Source: Pelomonas sp. Root1237
GTDB taxonomy: Bacteria; Pseudomonadota; Gammaproteobacteria; Burkholderiales; Burkholderiaceae_C
Reading direction: 5' to 3'
DNA length: 64,000 bases
Assembly (NCBI RefSeq): GCF_001425055.1
Contig: NZ_LMDK01000019.1
Location: forward strand, 186,001-250,000
This document shows positions 1 through 7,691 of the stretch, piece after piece. The notes below the pieces were generated by a model. The model was not told the DNA's origin. It ran no database searches and saw only the letters and a program-made list of their open reading frames with translations. Each line of letters starts with the position of its first letter. The stretch's first letter is position 1. A program made the position numbers and the translations under genes.

Positions 1-241
1 CGGCGAGGGCTTCATCGGCCGCGGCCTGGGCGCGGCGCTGATGCATGAGGTGCATGCCGTGGCGCGCCGGCGCGGGGCGCAGACCCTGTGGCTGGGTGTC
101 TACGATCGCAATGTGCGAGCCGTGGCCTTCTACGAGCGCTTCGGTTTCGCCCAGGTTGGCGGCCAGGAATTCCTGTTCGGCGGCCAGATCTACATCGACC
201 CGGTTTACGCGGCAGCGGTGCACCCGGCTGCACCCGATTAG
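1..241 (+). CDS. GNAT-family N-acetyltransferase, C-terminal part
   Basis: The window opens inside this gene; about 79 codons remain. Reading from base 2 gives GRGLGAALMHEV, which fits the acetyl-CoA pyrophosphate-binding loop (motif A) of the GNAT fold. It is followed by a strand (TLWLGVYDRN) and the AVAFYERFGF segment that forms motif B in many small GNAT enzymes. The N-terminal substrate-binding part is missing, so the acyl acceptor cannot be told. The stop lies 8 bases before the next ATG, so the two genes are probably co-transcribed. Confidence 0.85.
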   Translation, partial: GEGFIGRGLGAALMHEVHAVARRRGAQTLWLGVYDRNVRAVAFYERFGFAQVGGQEFLFGGQIYIDPVYAAAVHPAAPD

Positions 242-249
242 GCCTGCTC

Positions 250-639
250 ATGATCGAAGGTTCCTGCCTGTGCGGCAGCGTACGCTGGCGCTTCGATGGC
301 CAGCCCGACGGCGCGACCGCCTGCAACTGCACGGCCTGCCGCCGCTACGGCACGCTGTGGGCCTACGACTACGTGGATGAAGGCATCCATGTCACGGGCC
401 CGACGCAGGCCTATGTGCGCGGCAAGGCGCTGGAATTTCATTTCTGCCCGACCTGCGGCTGCGTGACGCATTGGCGCGGGCTGAGGTTGGAAGCCGACGG
501 GCGCCGCCGCATTGCCGTCAACCTGCGCCTGGCCGAGCCCGATGCGGTAGCGGCCATCCCGATCGATCACTTCGACGGCCTCGATACTTTCGACGACCTG
601 CCGCGCGACGGGCGCTGCGTGGCGGACTATTGGTTCTAG
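250..639 (+). CDS. GFA/CENP-V domain zinc-binding protein
   Basis: A 129-residue protein of the GFA family (Mss4-like fold, named after glutathione-dependent formaldehyde-activating enzyme). Zinc ligands are visible in the expected order: CLCGSV at residues 6-11, CNCTAC near residues 25-30, and FCPTCGC near residue 67. The family binds zinc, and a few members act on S-hydroxymethylglutathione, but most small bacterial members have no proven reaction. I chose the ATG at 250 because it places the first CxCG motif six residues from the start, as in relatives; upstream in-frame codons overlap the GNAT gene. Family assignment is firm, function is not. Confidence 0.88.
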   Translation: MIEGSCLCGSVRWRFDGQPDGATACNCTACRRYGTLWAYDYVDEGIHVTGPTQAYVRGKALEFHFCPTCGCVTHWRGLRLEADGRRRIAVNLRLAEPDAVAAIPIDHFDGLDTFDDLPRDGRCVADYWF

Positions 640-747
640 TCCTACAGGTAAAGCCTTGAAACCGCACGGCTCGTCGCCAGATCAGGGGCGCAAACTGCCG
701 TCTTCCCACGCGCGTGGCGGGTGGGTGATGGTTTGAGGAGTGTTGCG

Positions 748-1635
748 ATGAAATTCCCCCGATTCCTGCTGCTGTGCATGGCCCTGCTAGGCACGCTCTG
801 GCTGGGCAGCGCCCAGGCGCTGCCTAACGTCGACGAGGTGCAGGCCGCTGCTCAGCGTGGCGACTACGCCGGCGCGGAGAAGATGATGCGCGAGGTTGTT
901 GCGGCCAAGCCCGACAGCCCGCGCGCCCATTACGTGCTGGCCGAGATCCTGGCCCACCAGCGCCAGTTCTCTGAAGCCGCCGAGCACACGCGCCGCGCTC
1001 GCGCGTTGGACCCTGCCATCAAGTTCGCCGACGCCGCCAAGTTCAATGCCTTCGAGCAGTTGCTGCAGCGTGAGCAGGCCGGGGCGGCGAAGTCCGTCGC
1101 GCCGACTGCCGTCAATGCGGCACCGCCGATGCGCGCCGCGCCGGTCGAGCGCAGCGAGAGCGGCGGTGGTGTGTCCCTCTGGCTGCTGATCGGCGGTGCC
1201 GTCATCTTCATCTGGCTGGCCATGCGCTGGATGCGCAACCGCACCGCCGCGCAGAGCCAGCAGCCGGCCATGGCGGGTGGTTATGGCGCGGGCGGCTATG
1301 GCGCTGGTGCTGGTTATGGGCCTGGCGGCATGCAGGCGCCTGGCTCGGGCGGCCCCGGCATGCTCGGCGTTGGTCTTGGCGTAGCGGGTGGCGTTGCCGC
1401 CGGCATGCTGGCCGAGAAGCTGCTCCATGGTGGCCATGACGAACGCAGCGTTGCGCGCGACACCGATACCAGCGGCGGCCTGATCCCCGGCAGCTTTGAT
1501 TCCGGTGGCTCCAGCAGCGCCGCCGACGAACTGAGCCGCCGTGACGTCGACTTCGGCAGCGGTGACGGCTGGGGCGGTGGCGACGCCGGCGGCGGCGATT
1601 TGGGTGGCGGTGGCGGCGGCGGCGACGACTGGTAA
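748..1635 (+). CDS. TPR membrane protein with Gly-rich tail
   Basis: A 295-residue protein. The start at 748 gives a clean signal peptide (MKFPRFLLLCMALLGTLWLG, cut after AQA). Residues about 25-95 hold tetratricopeptide-like helices (AAQRGDYAGAEKMM, SPRAHYVLAEILA). A low-complexity linker leads to a membrane helix at about 140-160, then RNR and a Gly/Tyr-rich stretch. The C-terminus is a Gly/Asp run ending in DDW. Gly-rich tails of this type occur on several bacterial exported or membrane proteins. An upstream in-frame ATG-like start at 721 would bury the signal peptide and is less likely. I do not recognise a named family; a role in protein interaction at the envelope is inference from the TPR. 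Confidence 0.8.
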   Translation: MKFPRFLLLCMALLGTLWLGSAQALPNVDEVQAAAQRGDYAGAEKMMREVVAAKPDSPRAHYVLAEILAHQRQFSEAAEHTRRARALDPAIKFADAAKFNAFEQLLQREQAGAAKSVAPTAVNAAPPMRAAPVERSESGGGVSLWLLIGGAVIFIWLAMRWMRNRTAAQSQQPAMAGGYGAGGYGAGAGYGPGGMQAPGSGGPGMLGVGLGVAGGVAAGMLAEKLLHGGHDERSVARDTDTSGGLIPGSFDSGGSSSAADELSRRDVDFGSGDGWGGGDAGGGDLGGGGGGGDDW

Positions 1636-1680
1636 GTCCTCACGGGCTGGCGCGGGGGCGGGCCCCGATAATCCCGCCCC

Positions 1681-2331
1681 ATGACGCCAGCCGCTTTCAC
1701 CGGCCAGTTGCTCTCCTTCATTGCCCGCCTCATCACGGGGGCTCAGGGCCACTGGAAGGGCTGCCCGCCGACGGCGGAGCAGCGCATCTACATCGCCAAC
1801 CACCAGAGTCACTTCGATCTCGTCCTGATCTGGGCTGCCTTCCCACACGACCTGCGCGCCACCACGCGCGCCATCGCCGCCCGCGACTACTGGACGACCA
1901 GTGCCCTCAAGCGCTGGCTGACCACCTCGGTCTTCAACGCCATCTACGTCAGCCGCACGCGCAGCAAGCCCGACGAGGACCCGCTGGAGCCCCTCGTCGA
2001 GGCGTTGGCCAATGGCGACTCGCTGGTCATCTTTCCCGAGGGCACGCGTTCCAACAAGGGCAACCCGCAGCCCTTCAAGTCCGGCATCTACCACCTCGCC
2101 GAGCAATTCCCGCATGTGCAACTGATCCCGACCTGGATCGACAACGTGCAGCGCGTCATGCCCAAGGGCGAGGTCGTGCCTGTGCCCATCCTGTGCACGG
2201 TGACCTTCGGTGCCCCCATCCAGCTGCAGGCCGGTGAGAGCAAGGCCGACTTCCTGTGCCGTGCCCGCGAGGCCGTCATGGAGCAGCGGCCCGACCCCTA
2301 CTGGGTCGGCCGCGAAGAGGAGGGCCACTGA
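1681..2331 (+). CDS. PlsC-type 1-acyl-sn-glycerol-3-phosphate acyltransferase
   Basis: A 216-residue lysophospholipid acyltransferase. The catalytic NHQSHFD block (NHxxxxD motif I) is at residues 40-46 and the substrate-binding FPEGTRS block (motif III) at about 118-124. Such enzymes move an acyl group onto lysophosphatidic acid or a related lysolipid at the inner membrane. The stop codon overlaps the start of the CdsA-like gene by one base (TGATG), so phosphatidate made here could feed the next enzyme. It lacks an obvious long hydrophobic N-terminus compared with E. coli PlsC. It may be a specialised paralogue rather than the housekeeping enzyme. Confidence 0.88.
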   Translation: MTPAAFTGQLLSFIARLITGAQGHWKGCPPTAEQRIYIANHQSHFDLVLIWAAFPHDLRATTRAIAARDYWTTSALKRWLTTSVFNAIYVSRTRSKPDEDPLEPLVEALANGDSLVIFPEGTRSNKGNPQPFKSGIYHLAEQFPHVQLIPTWIDNVQRVMPKGEVVPVPILCTVTFGAPIQLQAGESKADFLCRAREAVMEQRPDPYWVGREEEGH

Positions 2332-3311
2332 TGCGCTGGCTCAAGGCCTTGACGCCCAGCGAGCAGGTGGCGCTGCTCTTCGTCGTGCTGTTCGGCTTCC
2401 TGATGCTGCTGACGGTGGGGCTGTTCCTGAACTCGCTGCGCGAACGCGAGAACGAGGACGAACGCCTGAAGTCCCAGCTCGCCTGGGAGCGCGTGCGCCG
2501 CGACCTGCGCGCCGCCTGGATCGGCGGCTGCATGTTCTGGGTGGCGTGGATTTCCGGGCCGCTCGGCGCGACGCTGCTGTTCGCGCTGTTCTCCTTCCTG
2601 GCGCTGCGCGAGTTCATCACCCTCGTGCACACCGAGCGCAGCGATCACCGCACCCTCATCGTCGCCTTCTTCGTGCTGCTGCCCATCCAGTACATGATCT
2701 GCGGCACGCGCTTCTTCGACCTGTTCACCGTCTTCCTGCCCGTCTACGGCTTCCTCGTGCTGCCCATAGTCAGCGCGTTGGCGGGCGACCCGCGGCGCTT
2801 CCTGGAGCGCAACGCCAAGATCCAGTGGGGCGTCATGGTCTGCGTCTACGGCCTGTCGCACGCGCCGGCGCTGCTGCTGCTGGATATTCCGGGCAACACC
2901 GGCCGCGGCGCCTTCCTGCTGTTCTTCCTGGTCATGGTCGTGGCGGCCTCGCAGATCGCGCAGGAGATCGCCACCCGCGCGCTGCGCCGCCGCCCGGTGG
3001 CCCGGCAGATCAGCCGCAGCTTCTCGATGCGGGCGTGGTGGATCGGCACCTGCACCGGCGCCCTGGCGGGCCTGCTGCTGTACTGGATCACGCCGTTCAA
3101 GGCCGGCCAGGCGCTGGCCATGGCCTTCCTGACCGCCGGCGCCGCGGGCTTCGGCGGCCTGGTCATGAAGGCCTTGAAGAAGGACGCCGGCGTGCTGTAC
3201 TGGGGCAACCGCAGCTCCATCACCGGCGCCGTCGGCCTGCTCGACCGCATCGCGGTGCTGTGCTTTGCCGCGCCAGTGCTGTTCCATTCGGCGAACTGGT
3301 ACTACCGATGA
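2331..3311 (+). CDS. CdsA-like phosphatidate cytidylyltransferase
   Basis: A 326-residue polytopic membrane protein with roughly eight hydrophobic segments, the first near residues 12-30. The C-terminus keeps the shape of the CTP-transferase signature: GFGGLVMKALKKDAGVLYWG, then GAVGLLDR. The canonical signature ends in GHGGxxDRxD; here the first glycines are replaced (SITGAVGLLDRI), as in the paralogues that sit beside PlsC-like genes. The family turns phosphatidate and CTP into CDP-diacylglycerol. The ATG at 2331 overlaps the PlsC stop by one base, and the TGA overlaps the ATG of the short ruvC-like fragment downstream. Confidence 0.85.
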   Translation: MRWLKALTPSEQVALLFVVLFGFLMLLTVGLFLNSLRERENEDERLKSQLAWERVRRDLRAAWIGGCMFWVAWISGPLGATLLFALFSFLALREFITLVHTERSDHRTLIVAFFVLLPIQYMICGTRFFDLFTVFLPVYGFLVLPIVSALAGDPRRFLERNAKIQWGVMVCVYGLSHAPALLLLDIPGNTGRGAFLLFFLVMVVAASQIAQEIATRALRRRPVARQISRSFSMRAWWIGTCTGALAGLLLYWITPFKAGQALAMAFLTAGAAGFGGLVMKALKKDAGVLYWGNRSSITGAVGLLDRIAVLCFAAPVLFHSANWYYR

Positions 3312-3454
3312 GGATCCTCGGCATCGACCCCGGCTTGCAGACCACCGGTTTTAGTTCCGGCCCGTCGCTGGCGCGACTTCACGACCGCTGCGCGCTCATG
3401 AGCCTGCACAGAAACCTCGCTACCGTCGCCACCACGGGTGTTGTGCCGTCATGA
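3308..3454 (+). pseudogene. Duplicated 5' end of ruvC (48-codon fragment)
   Basis: A short frame whose first 15 residues, [15 protein letters not shown], are identical to the start of RuvC 143 bases downstream. After that the sequence is unrelated to ruvC. The matching 45 bases differ at four positions, all third codon positions, so the peptide is unchanged. The frame begins in an ATGA overlap with the CdsA-like stop and ends in an ATGA overlap with the real ruvC start, so translation could run through it. The non-matching 98 bases hold a 10-bp palindrome, GCTCATGAGC, at 3394-3403. It carries only the first RuvC catalytic Asp and cannot be an active nuclease. It may be a scar of insertion or recombination; expression is unknown. 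Confidence 0.75.
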
Positions 3455-3999
3455 GAATTCTCGGCATCGACCCTGGCTTGCAGACGACCGGTTTTGGCGT
3501 GATTGAGGCTGATGGCCCCCGGCTCGCCTATGTGGCCAGTGGCACCATCAAGACCAACGCCGTCGCCACCGGCGACCTGCCGGCGCGGTTGAAGATCCTG
3601 TTCGACGGCATCCGCGAGGTCACGGCGCGCTACCAGCCGCAGTGCGCGGCGGTGGAGATCGTCTTCGTCAACGTGAACCCGCAGTCCACGCTGCTGCTCG
3701 GCCAGGCGCGGGGCGCTGCCATCACCGCGCTGGTGTCGGCCGACCTGCTCGTCAGCGAATACACGGCCCTGCAGATGAAAAAGGCCATCGTCGGCCACGG
3801 GCATGCGAAGAAGGAGCAGATCCAGGCCATGGTGCAGCGCCTGCTCAGCCTGCCGGGCCTGCCGGGCAAGGACGCCGCCGATGCGCTGGGCATTGCCATC
3901 ATGCATGCGCATGCGCGCGTCAGTTTCGAAGCGATGAGCCGCAGCACGACGCTGGAGCGGCGCCAGCACGCGCAGTTCAAGGGCGGGCGGACGTACTGA
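3451..3999 (+). CDS. ruvC: Crossover junction endodeoxyribonuclease RuvC
   Basis: A full-length 182-residue RuvC, which cuts Holliday junctions with RuvAB. The acidic catalytic set is visible: Asp7 in MRILGIDPG, a Glu near residue 68 in AAVEIVFVN, and two Asp in [11 protein letters not shown] near residue 140. The [15 protein letters not shown] helix is typical of the family. Unlike many proteobacteria, ruvA and ruvB do not follow: the next gene is on the other strand. The start is set by the conserved N-terminus even though a near-copy of it lies 143 bases upstream. Confidence 0.96.
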   Translation: MRILGIDPGLQTTGFGVIEADGPRLAYVASGTIKTNAVATGDLPARLKILFDGIREVTARYQPQCAAVEIVFVNVNPQSTLLLGQARGAAITALVSADLLVSEYTALQMKKAIVGHGHAKKEQIQAMVQRLLSLPGLPGKDAADALGIAIMHAHARVSFEAMSRSTTLERRQHAQFKGGRTY

Positions 4000-4005
4000 A
4001 GGCAA

Positions 4006-4029
4006 AACGGCCCGCCGAGGCGAGCCGTT
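4006..4029. terminator. Hairpin between convergent ruvC and PEP-CTERM gene
   Basis: An inverted repeat, AACGGC-C-CGCC / GGCG-A-GCCGTT, with one internal mismatch and a very short loop. It lies 7 bases after the ruvC stop and before the stop of the minus-strand gene at 4048. A run of four A precedes it on the plus strand, which becomes a T run for minus-strand transcripts, so it could end transcription from both sides. Confidence 0.6.
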
Positions 4030-4047
4030 CGTGCTGAGCGCGATCGT

Positions 4048-4536
4048 TCAGGACTTGCGGCGCCGAGCCATGAAGCCAACGAGGCCCAGGCCGCCCAGCA
4101 TCAGCGCATAGCTCTCCGGTTCTGGCACGACGGCGGAGATGCTGTAGCCGCCACTGCCCTCGGCGCCAATGGCATGGGTGTAGTGCAGAAATGCATCGCT
4201 TGCATCCACGCTGCCCGAGTTCAAGGTGATGAGCCAGCCAGGACCGCCAGAGGCGTAAGACAGGCCGAGGAACACGCCGTCCTGGTAGTCAGCGCTGGAG
4301 CCGGTCTCCAGCGTGTAGTTCACAGACATGAAGGTCATCGAGAAAGCCGACAGCGGAACGGCCTCGAAGCCACTCCCGGTCAGTGCGGTGGTGTCGACCG
4401 TATAGCTGCCGGAGAAGGTCAGGCCGAGCACCGAGGGCGAGCCGGCATCGATGGCGCCGTTGAAGTTGTAGCTGACGGCTTGTGCCGACGTGGCGAGCAG
4501 CGCGGCGGCAGCGATGAGCAGGGGGCGGAATTGCAT
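4048..4536 (-). CDS. PEP-CTERM sorting domain protein
   Basis: A 162-residue exported protein. It has a signal peptide (MQFRPLLIAAAALLATSAQA) and a C-terminal sorting module VPEPESYALMLGGLGLVGF followed by ARRRKS. This is the PEP motif, membrane helix and Arg cluster cleaved by exosortase. The middle (NFNGAIDAGSPSVLGLTFSGSY, shown here only in part by composition) is a beta-rich domain without a name I recognise. It starts 20 bases after the end of the ExeM-type nuclease gene on the same strand, so both are probably in one operon. Exosortase itself is not in this window. Confidence 0.9.
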   Translation of the reverse strand: MQFRPLLIAAAALLATSAQAVSYNFNGAIDAGSPSVLGLTFSGSYTVDTTALTGSGFEAVPLSAFSMTFMSVNYTLETGSSADYQDGVFLGLSYASGGPGWLITLNSGSVDASDAFLHYTHAIGAEGSGGYSISAVVPEPESYALMLGGLGLVGFMARRRKS

Positions 4537-4556
4537 GATGGTTGTCCTTGCGGGAA

Positions 4557-7500
4557 TCAGAATTTGAACGAAGCGGCGTTGACTGCGCTGCAGAGCACGG
4601 CCTTGAGCTTGACCATCGGGCGCGACGTGGCGGCGCCGGCCGAGCCATCAGGGTCGTAGCCGATCAAGGCGCCGTCAGCCTGGTTGGTGCAGGTGACATG
4701 GCCGGTGGCCAGTGGATCGGCGCTGGTGATGTGCACGCTCTTCAAGAGTTCGGTGAACACGAGGGTGTCCTGGCCGGGCTTGAAATCGGTGACGGTGTCC
4801 AGGCCGTCACTGCCAGTGCGGTACACGAACTGGTTCTTGCCGCCCTTGCCGGTCATCGTGTCACGGCCCAGGCCGCCTTCGAAGACGTCGTCACCGTCGG
4901 TACCCACGAGGGTGTCGTTGCCATTCGTGCCGTAGACGGTCTTGACCAGGTTCAGCCCAATCAACATCGGGTCATGGTCGGAGGCGCGGAACTGGTTGGG
5001 CTGGTACCAGTCATTGCCGGCGGCCTTGTCCTCGGTGTTGTAGTCGATCCATTCCGGCTCGTCGGCGTTGATGTGCCAGCTGGTCGCGCCCGTCACCTTG
5101 GCGGCGATGGCGGCGGTGCCCAGGCCGTGGTCGAGGCGGCCGGCGCTGGCGTCGAAGACATAGCTGTAGTCGGCCGGGTCGAACATGCTGACGAGGTCGA
5201 CGATGCCGGCGCTGGTCAGCAGGTCGATCGGGTCTTCCTTGGCGTAGGAATTGAAGTCGCCGAGCATGATGACGCGGTCGGTGCCGGCCGTGGCCGTGAC
5301 GGTGGGCAGCCAGTCCAGCAGGCGCTGGGCCTGCTGCTTGCGCTGCAGGTTCCAGCAGCCCTGCAGGTCGCCGGTGTCGCCGTTGGCGCCGGTGCCGCAG
5401 CTGCCCTTGGACTTCAGGTGGTTGACGACGACGGCGAACTTCTCGCCGTTGGGGGCCACGAAGCCCTGCGCGTAGGTCGGCCGGTTGTTGATGGCGTTGT
5501 CGTCGGACATCGACGCACCCATCAGGCCGAGCTTGGCCGGCTTGTAGATCATGGCCACGCGGATGGCGTCGGTGCCCGTGGACGGCGGCAGCGGCACGGC
5601 GGCATAGGTGTTGACGCCCATCATGGCGTTGAGGCCGTCGACGAGGTTCTGCACGGCGAAGTTGCCGCTGTTCTGGATCTCCATCAGGCCGACGACGTCG
5701 GCGTTCAGGCCCGACAGGGCGGCCAGGATCTTGGTGCGCTGGCGATCGAATTCCGCCTGGTTGTCCGCACCGCGGCAGCCGGCGCTCGGGCAGGCGCCGC
5801 CGCCCGGCACGGCGCTGCCGTTGGTGAAGGTCGTGAAGAAGTTCAGCACATTGGAGCTGGCCACGCGGACATTGCCGCCCACGGCCGGCGGCGCCAGCGG
5901 GCGCGCGATCGGGCGGGCGAACACCGGCGCGGCGGTCGGGTGGATCTTGTAGGCCAGCGGGCCGGTGGCCGAGTCGGTCGAGGGGCCGAAGTCGACGACA
6001 CCGGTCACGCCATCGACCGTGTCACCAGCGCGCACCGTGCCGTCCTGCCACAGGTAGGGCGTGGGGTTGGGGAACTTGGTGGCGCTGCTGTCATCCAGCA
6101 CGACGCTGCGGGCCAGGTTGGCGGCCTGCATCGCCAGTGCCGCCGGGCCGGGGCGCAGTACGTTGGTGGGGTTGAGCGTGCGGCCGCCGGCCGACACGGT
6201 CAGCTGGCCCCAGCTGCCGACGAAGTTGGTCTGGTTGACGGTCAGCGGGTCGGTGATGTGGACCAGCATGCCCTCATAGCGCTCCATGTCCGACTGGCTG
6301 GCCAGGGATGCCAGGCTGACCTCGACCGGCAGGGGCAGCGGGTTGCCGGTGCTGACGACGGTGACGTTGGTGACGCTGCTCAGTTCGGTCAGCGGGTTGG
6401 CCTGGCTGGCGGCGCTGCTCGAGACCGAATATTCCTGCACCTTGGCCGACACGTTGACCTTGTCGCCGACGGCCACGGTGGGCGCCGTGCTCGTGAAGAC
6501 GAAGATGCCGTCGGAGGTCGCCGGGTCACCGTCGCCGTCCGGGTCCTGCAGGTAGAAGCCGTTGTTGATCAGCTTGGTGACGACGCCACCGGTCGTGACG
6601 GTCGTGCCGTCCATGCCGCTCTTGGCACCCGAACCCTGGATGGCGGGGATCTTGACGACGCCGCTGACCGACAGCTTGAATGTGCAGCTCGCCGTCTGGG
6701 CTTCGTCGTTGTCCCACTTCAGGCCGAGGTTGTAGTTGCCGGCCGCGAGTGTGTTGTCGACGTTGATCTGCTGGGTCGCGGCCACGCCGTCGGCGCTTGC
6801 GCCGACGAAGCTGCCCAGAGTCACACCGGCGGGCAGGGCGCCGACCACGCTGGCCGCATTGACGCGGCTGTCGCTGTCGGTGGCGCTGACGACGAAGCTG
6901 GAGGCTGCGCCGGACACGGCGGCCTGGTCGGGGCAGCTCGGGATGATGGGCTGGTTGACGTTGCCGCCGCCGCAGAGGTTGGCGGGCGTGGCGCCATTGC
7001 GCGGGCTGACGGGCCCAACCGTGAAATCGGCGCTGTTGGCGTTGGTGTCGGTGCAGCCGGCAGCGTTGCGCAGCGCAGCCGTGGTGGCGGCCAGCGCGGG
7101 CGTGGGGCTGCCTTCAACGGGCGTCGAGCTGCCGTAGGACAGGATGTCTTCCACGCCGGTCGGCGCAGCCACGGCAGGCAGCGTCGTGCCATTGGTGACG
7201 AGGGCGACCTTGCCCGAGGCGCCACTCATGTTGATTGCGCCCGACGTGACGTCGATGTCGGGTGTGGGGAGTGCCACGCCCGCGGCGCCGCCGGAAGCTT
7301 CGGCGATCAGGTAGTAGCGGCCCGGCTGCAGCACGACGCCGGCCGGGATGACGGTCTTGTTGGTCCAACTGGTGCCGGCGGCCGAGGCGTACTGCACCGA
7401 CCAGCCGCCAATCGTCACCGGCGTCGTGCCGGCGTTGAAGAGCTCAATGAAGTCGCGGCTGTAGGTGGCGTTGGCGTTGCCGCCCCCGCCATAAACCTGG

Positions 7501-7586
7501 CTGATCACAACCCCGCTGGCCGAGGCCAGCACGGCGGGCGCGGCGAAGGCCGCGGCGAGGAGGGAGACCAGTGGTTTGATTCGCAT
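4557..7586 (-). CDS. ExeM/NucH-family extracellular endonuclease
   Basis: A 1009-residue secreted nuclease. Order: signal peptide (1-22); a lamin-tail domain (about 24-110, VVISQVYGGGG and FIELFNAG); linker domains; a cadherin-like/OB region (about 310-420); an endonuclease/exonuclease/phosphatase domain (about 570-880) with VASSNVLNFF, VGLMEIQNSG, VIMLGDFNSYAKEDP and RASDHDPM holding the catalytic Asn, Glu, Asp and His; and a C-terminal calcium-binding RTX-like stretch (GTNGNDTLVGTDGDDVFEGG). Relatives degrade extracellular DNA and help biofilm turnover. The RTX nonapeptides suggest type I secretion or Ca-dependent folding, although a Sec signal peptide is also present. Confidence 0.93.
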   Translation of the reverse strand: MRIKPLVSLLAAAFAAPAVLASASGVVISQVYGGGGNANATYSRDFIELFNAGTTPVTIGGWSVQYASAAGTSWTNKTVIPAGVVLQPGRYYLIAEASGGAAGVALPTPDIDVTSGAINMSGASGKVALVTNGTTLPAVAAPTGVEDILSYGSSTPVEGSPTPALAATTAALRNAAGCTDTNANSADFTVGPVSPRNGATPANLCGGGNVNQPIIPSCPDQAAVSGAASSFVVSATDSDSRVNAASVVGALPAGVTLGSFVGASADGVAATQQINVDNTLAAGNYNLGLKWDNDEAQTASCTFKLSVSGVVKIPAIQGSGAKSGMDGTTVTTGGVVTKLINNGFYLQDPDGDGDPATSDGIFVFTSTAPTVAVGDKVNVSAKVQEYSVSSSAASQANPLTELSSVTNVTVVSTGNPLPLPVEVSLASLASQSDMERYEGMLVHITDPLTVNQTNFVGSWGQLTVSAGGRTLNPTNVLRPGPAALAMQAANLARSVVLDDSSATKFPNPTPYLWQDGTVRAGDTVDGVTGVVDFGPSTDSATGPLAYKIHPTAAPVFARPIARPLAPPAVGGNVRVASSNVLNFFTTFTNGSAVPGGGACPSAGCRGADNQAEFDRQRTKILAALSGLNADVVGLMEIQNSGNFAVQNLVDGLNAMMGVNTYAAVPLPPSTGTDAIRVAMIYKPAKLGLMGASMSDDNAINNRPTYAQGFVAPNGEKFAVVVNHLKSKGSCGTGANGDTGDLQGCWNLQRKQQAQRLLDWLPTVTATAGTDRVIMLGDFNSYAKEDPIDLLTSAGIVDLVSMFDPADYSYVFDASAGRLDHGLGTAAIAAKVTGATSWHINADEPEWIDYNTEDKAAGNDWYQPNQFRASDHDPMLIGLNLVKTVYGTNGNDTLVGTDGDDVFEGGLGRDTMTGKGGKNQFVYRTGSDGLDTVTDFKPGQDTLVFTELLKSVHITSADPLATGHVTCTNQADGALIGYDPDGSAGAATSRPMVKLKAVLCSAVNAASFKF

Positions 7587-7691
7587 GACTATTTAGTAAA
7601 AATTGCCGCAATGGGCGCGGATGCTAACGACCACCTGTGACGGTTTGACCCGCCGCATTCAGGGGGGTGCCATCGGGCATGATCCCGGCCC

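Noticed and set aside
787-2328. Long minus-strand open frame across the TPR and PlsC genes
   Set aside because: It overlaps two well-supported plus-strand genes, has Gly/Ala/Arg-rich low-complexity composition and no ribosome site; a shadow frame typical of high GC.
4542-7640. Long plus-strand open frame opposite the ExeM-type nuclease
   Set aside because: Val/Gly/Asp-rich antisense composition over a nuclease with intact motifs.
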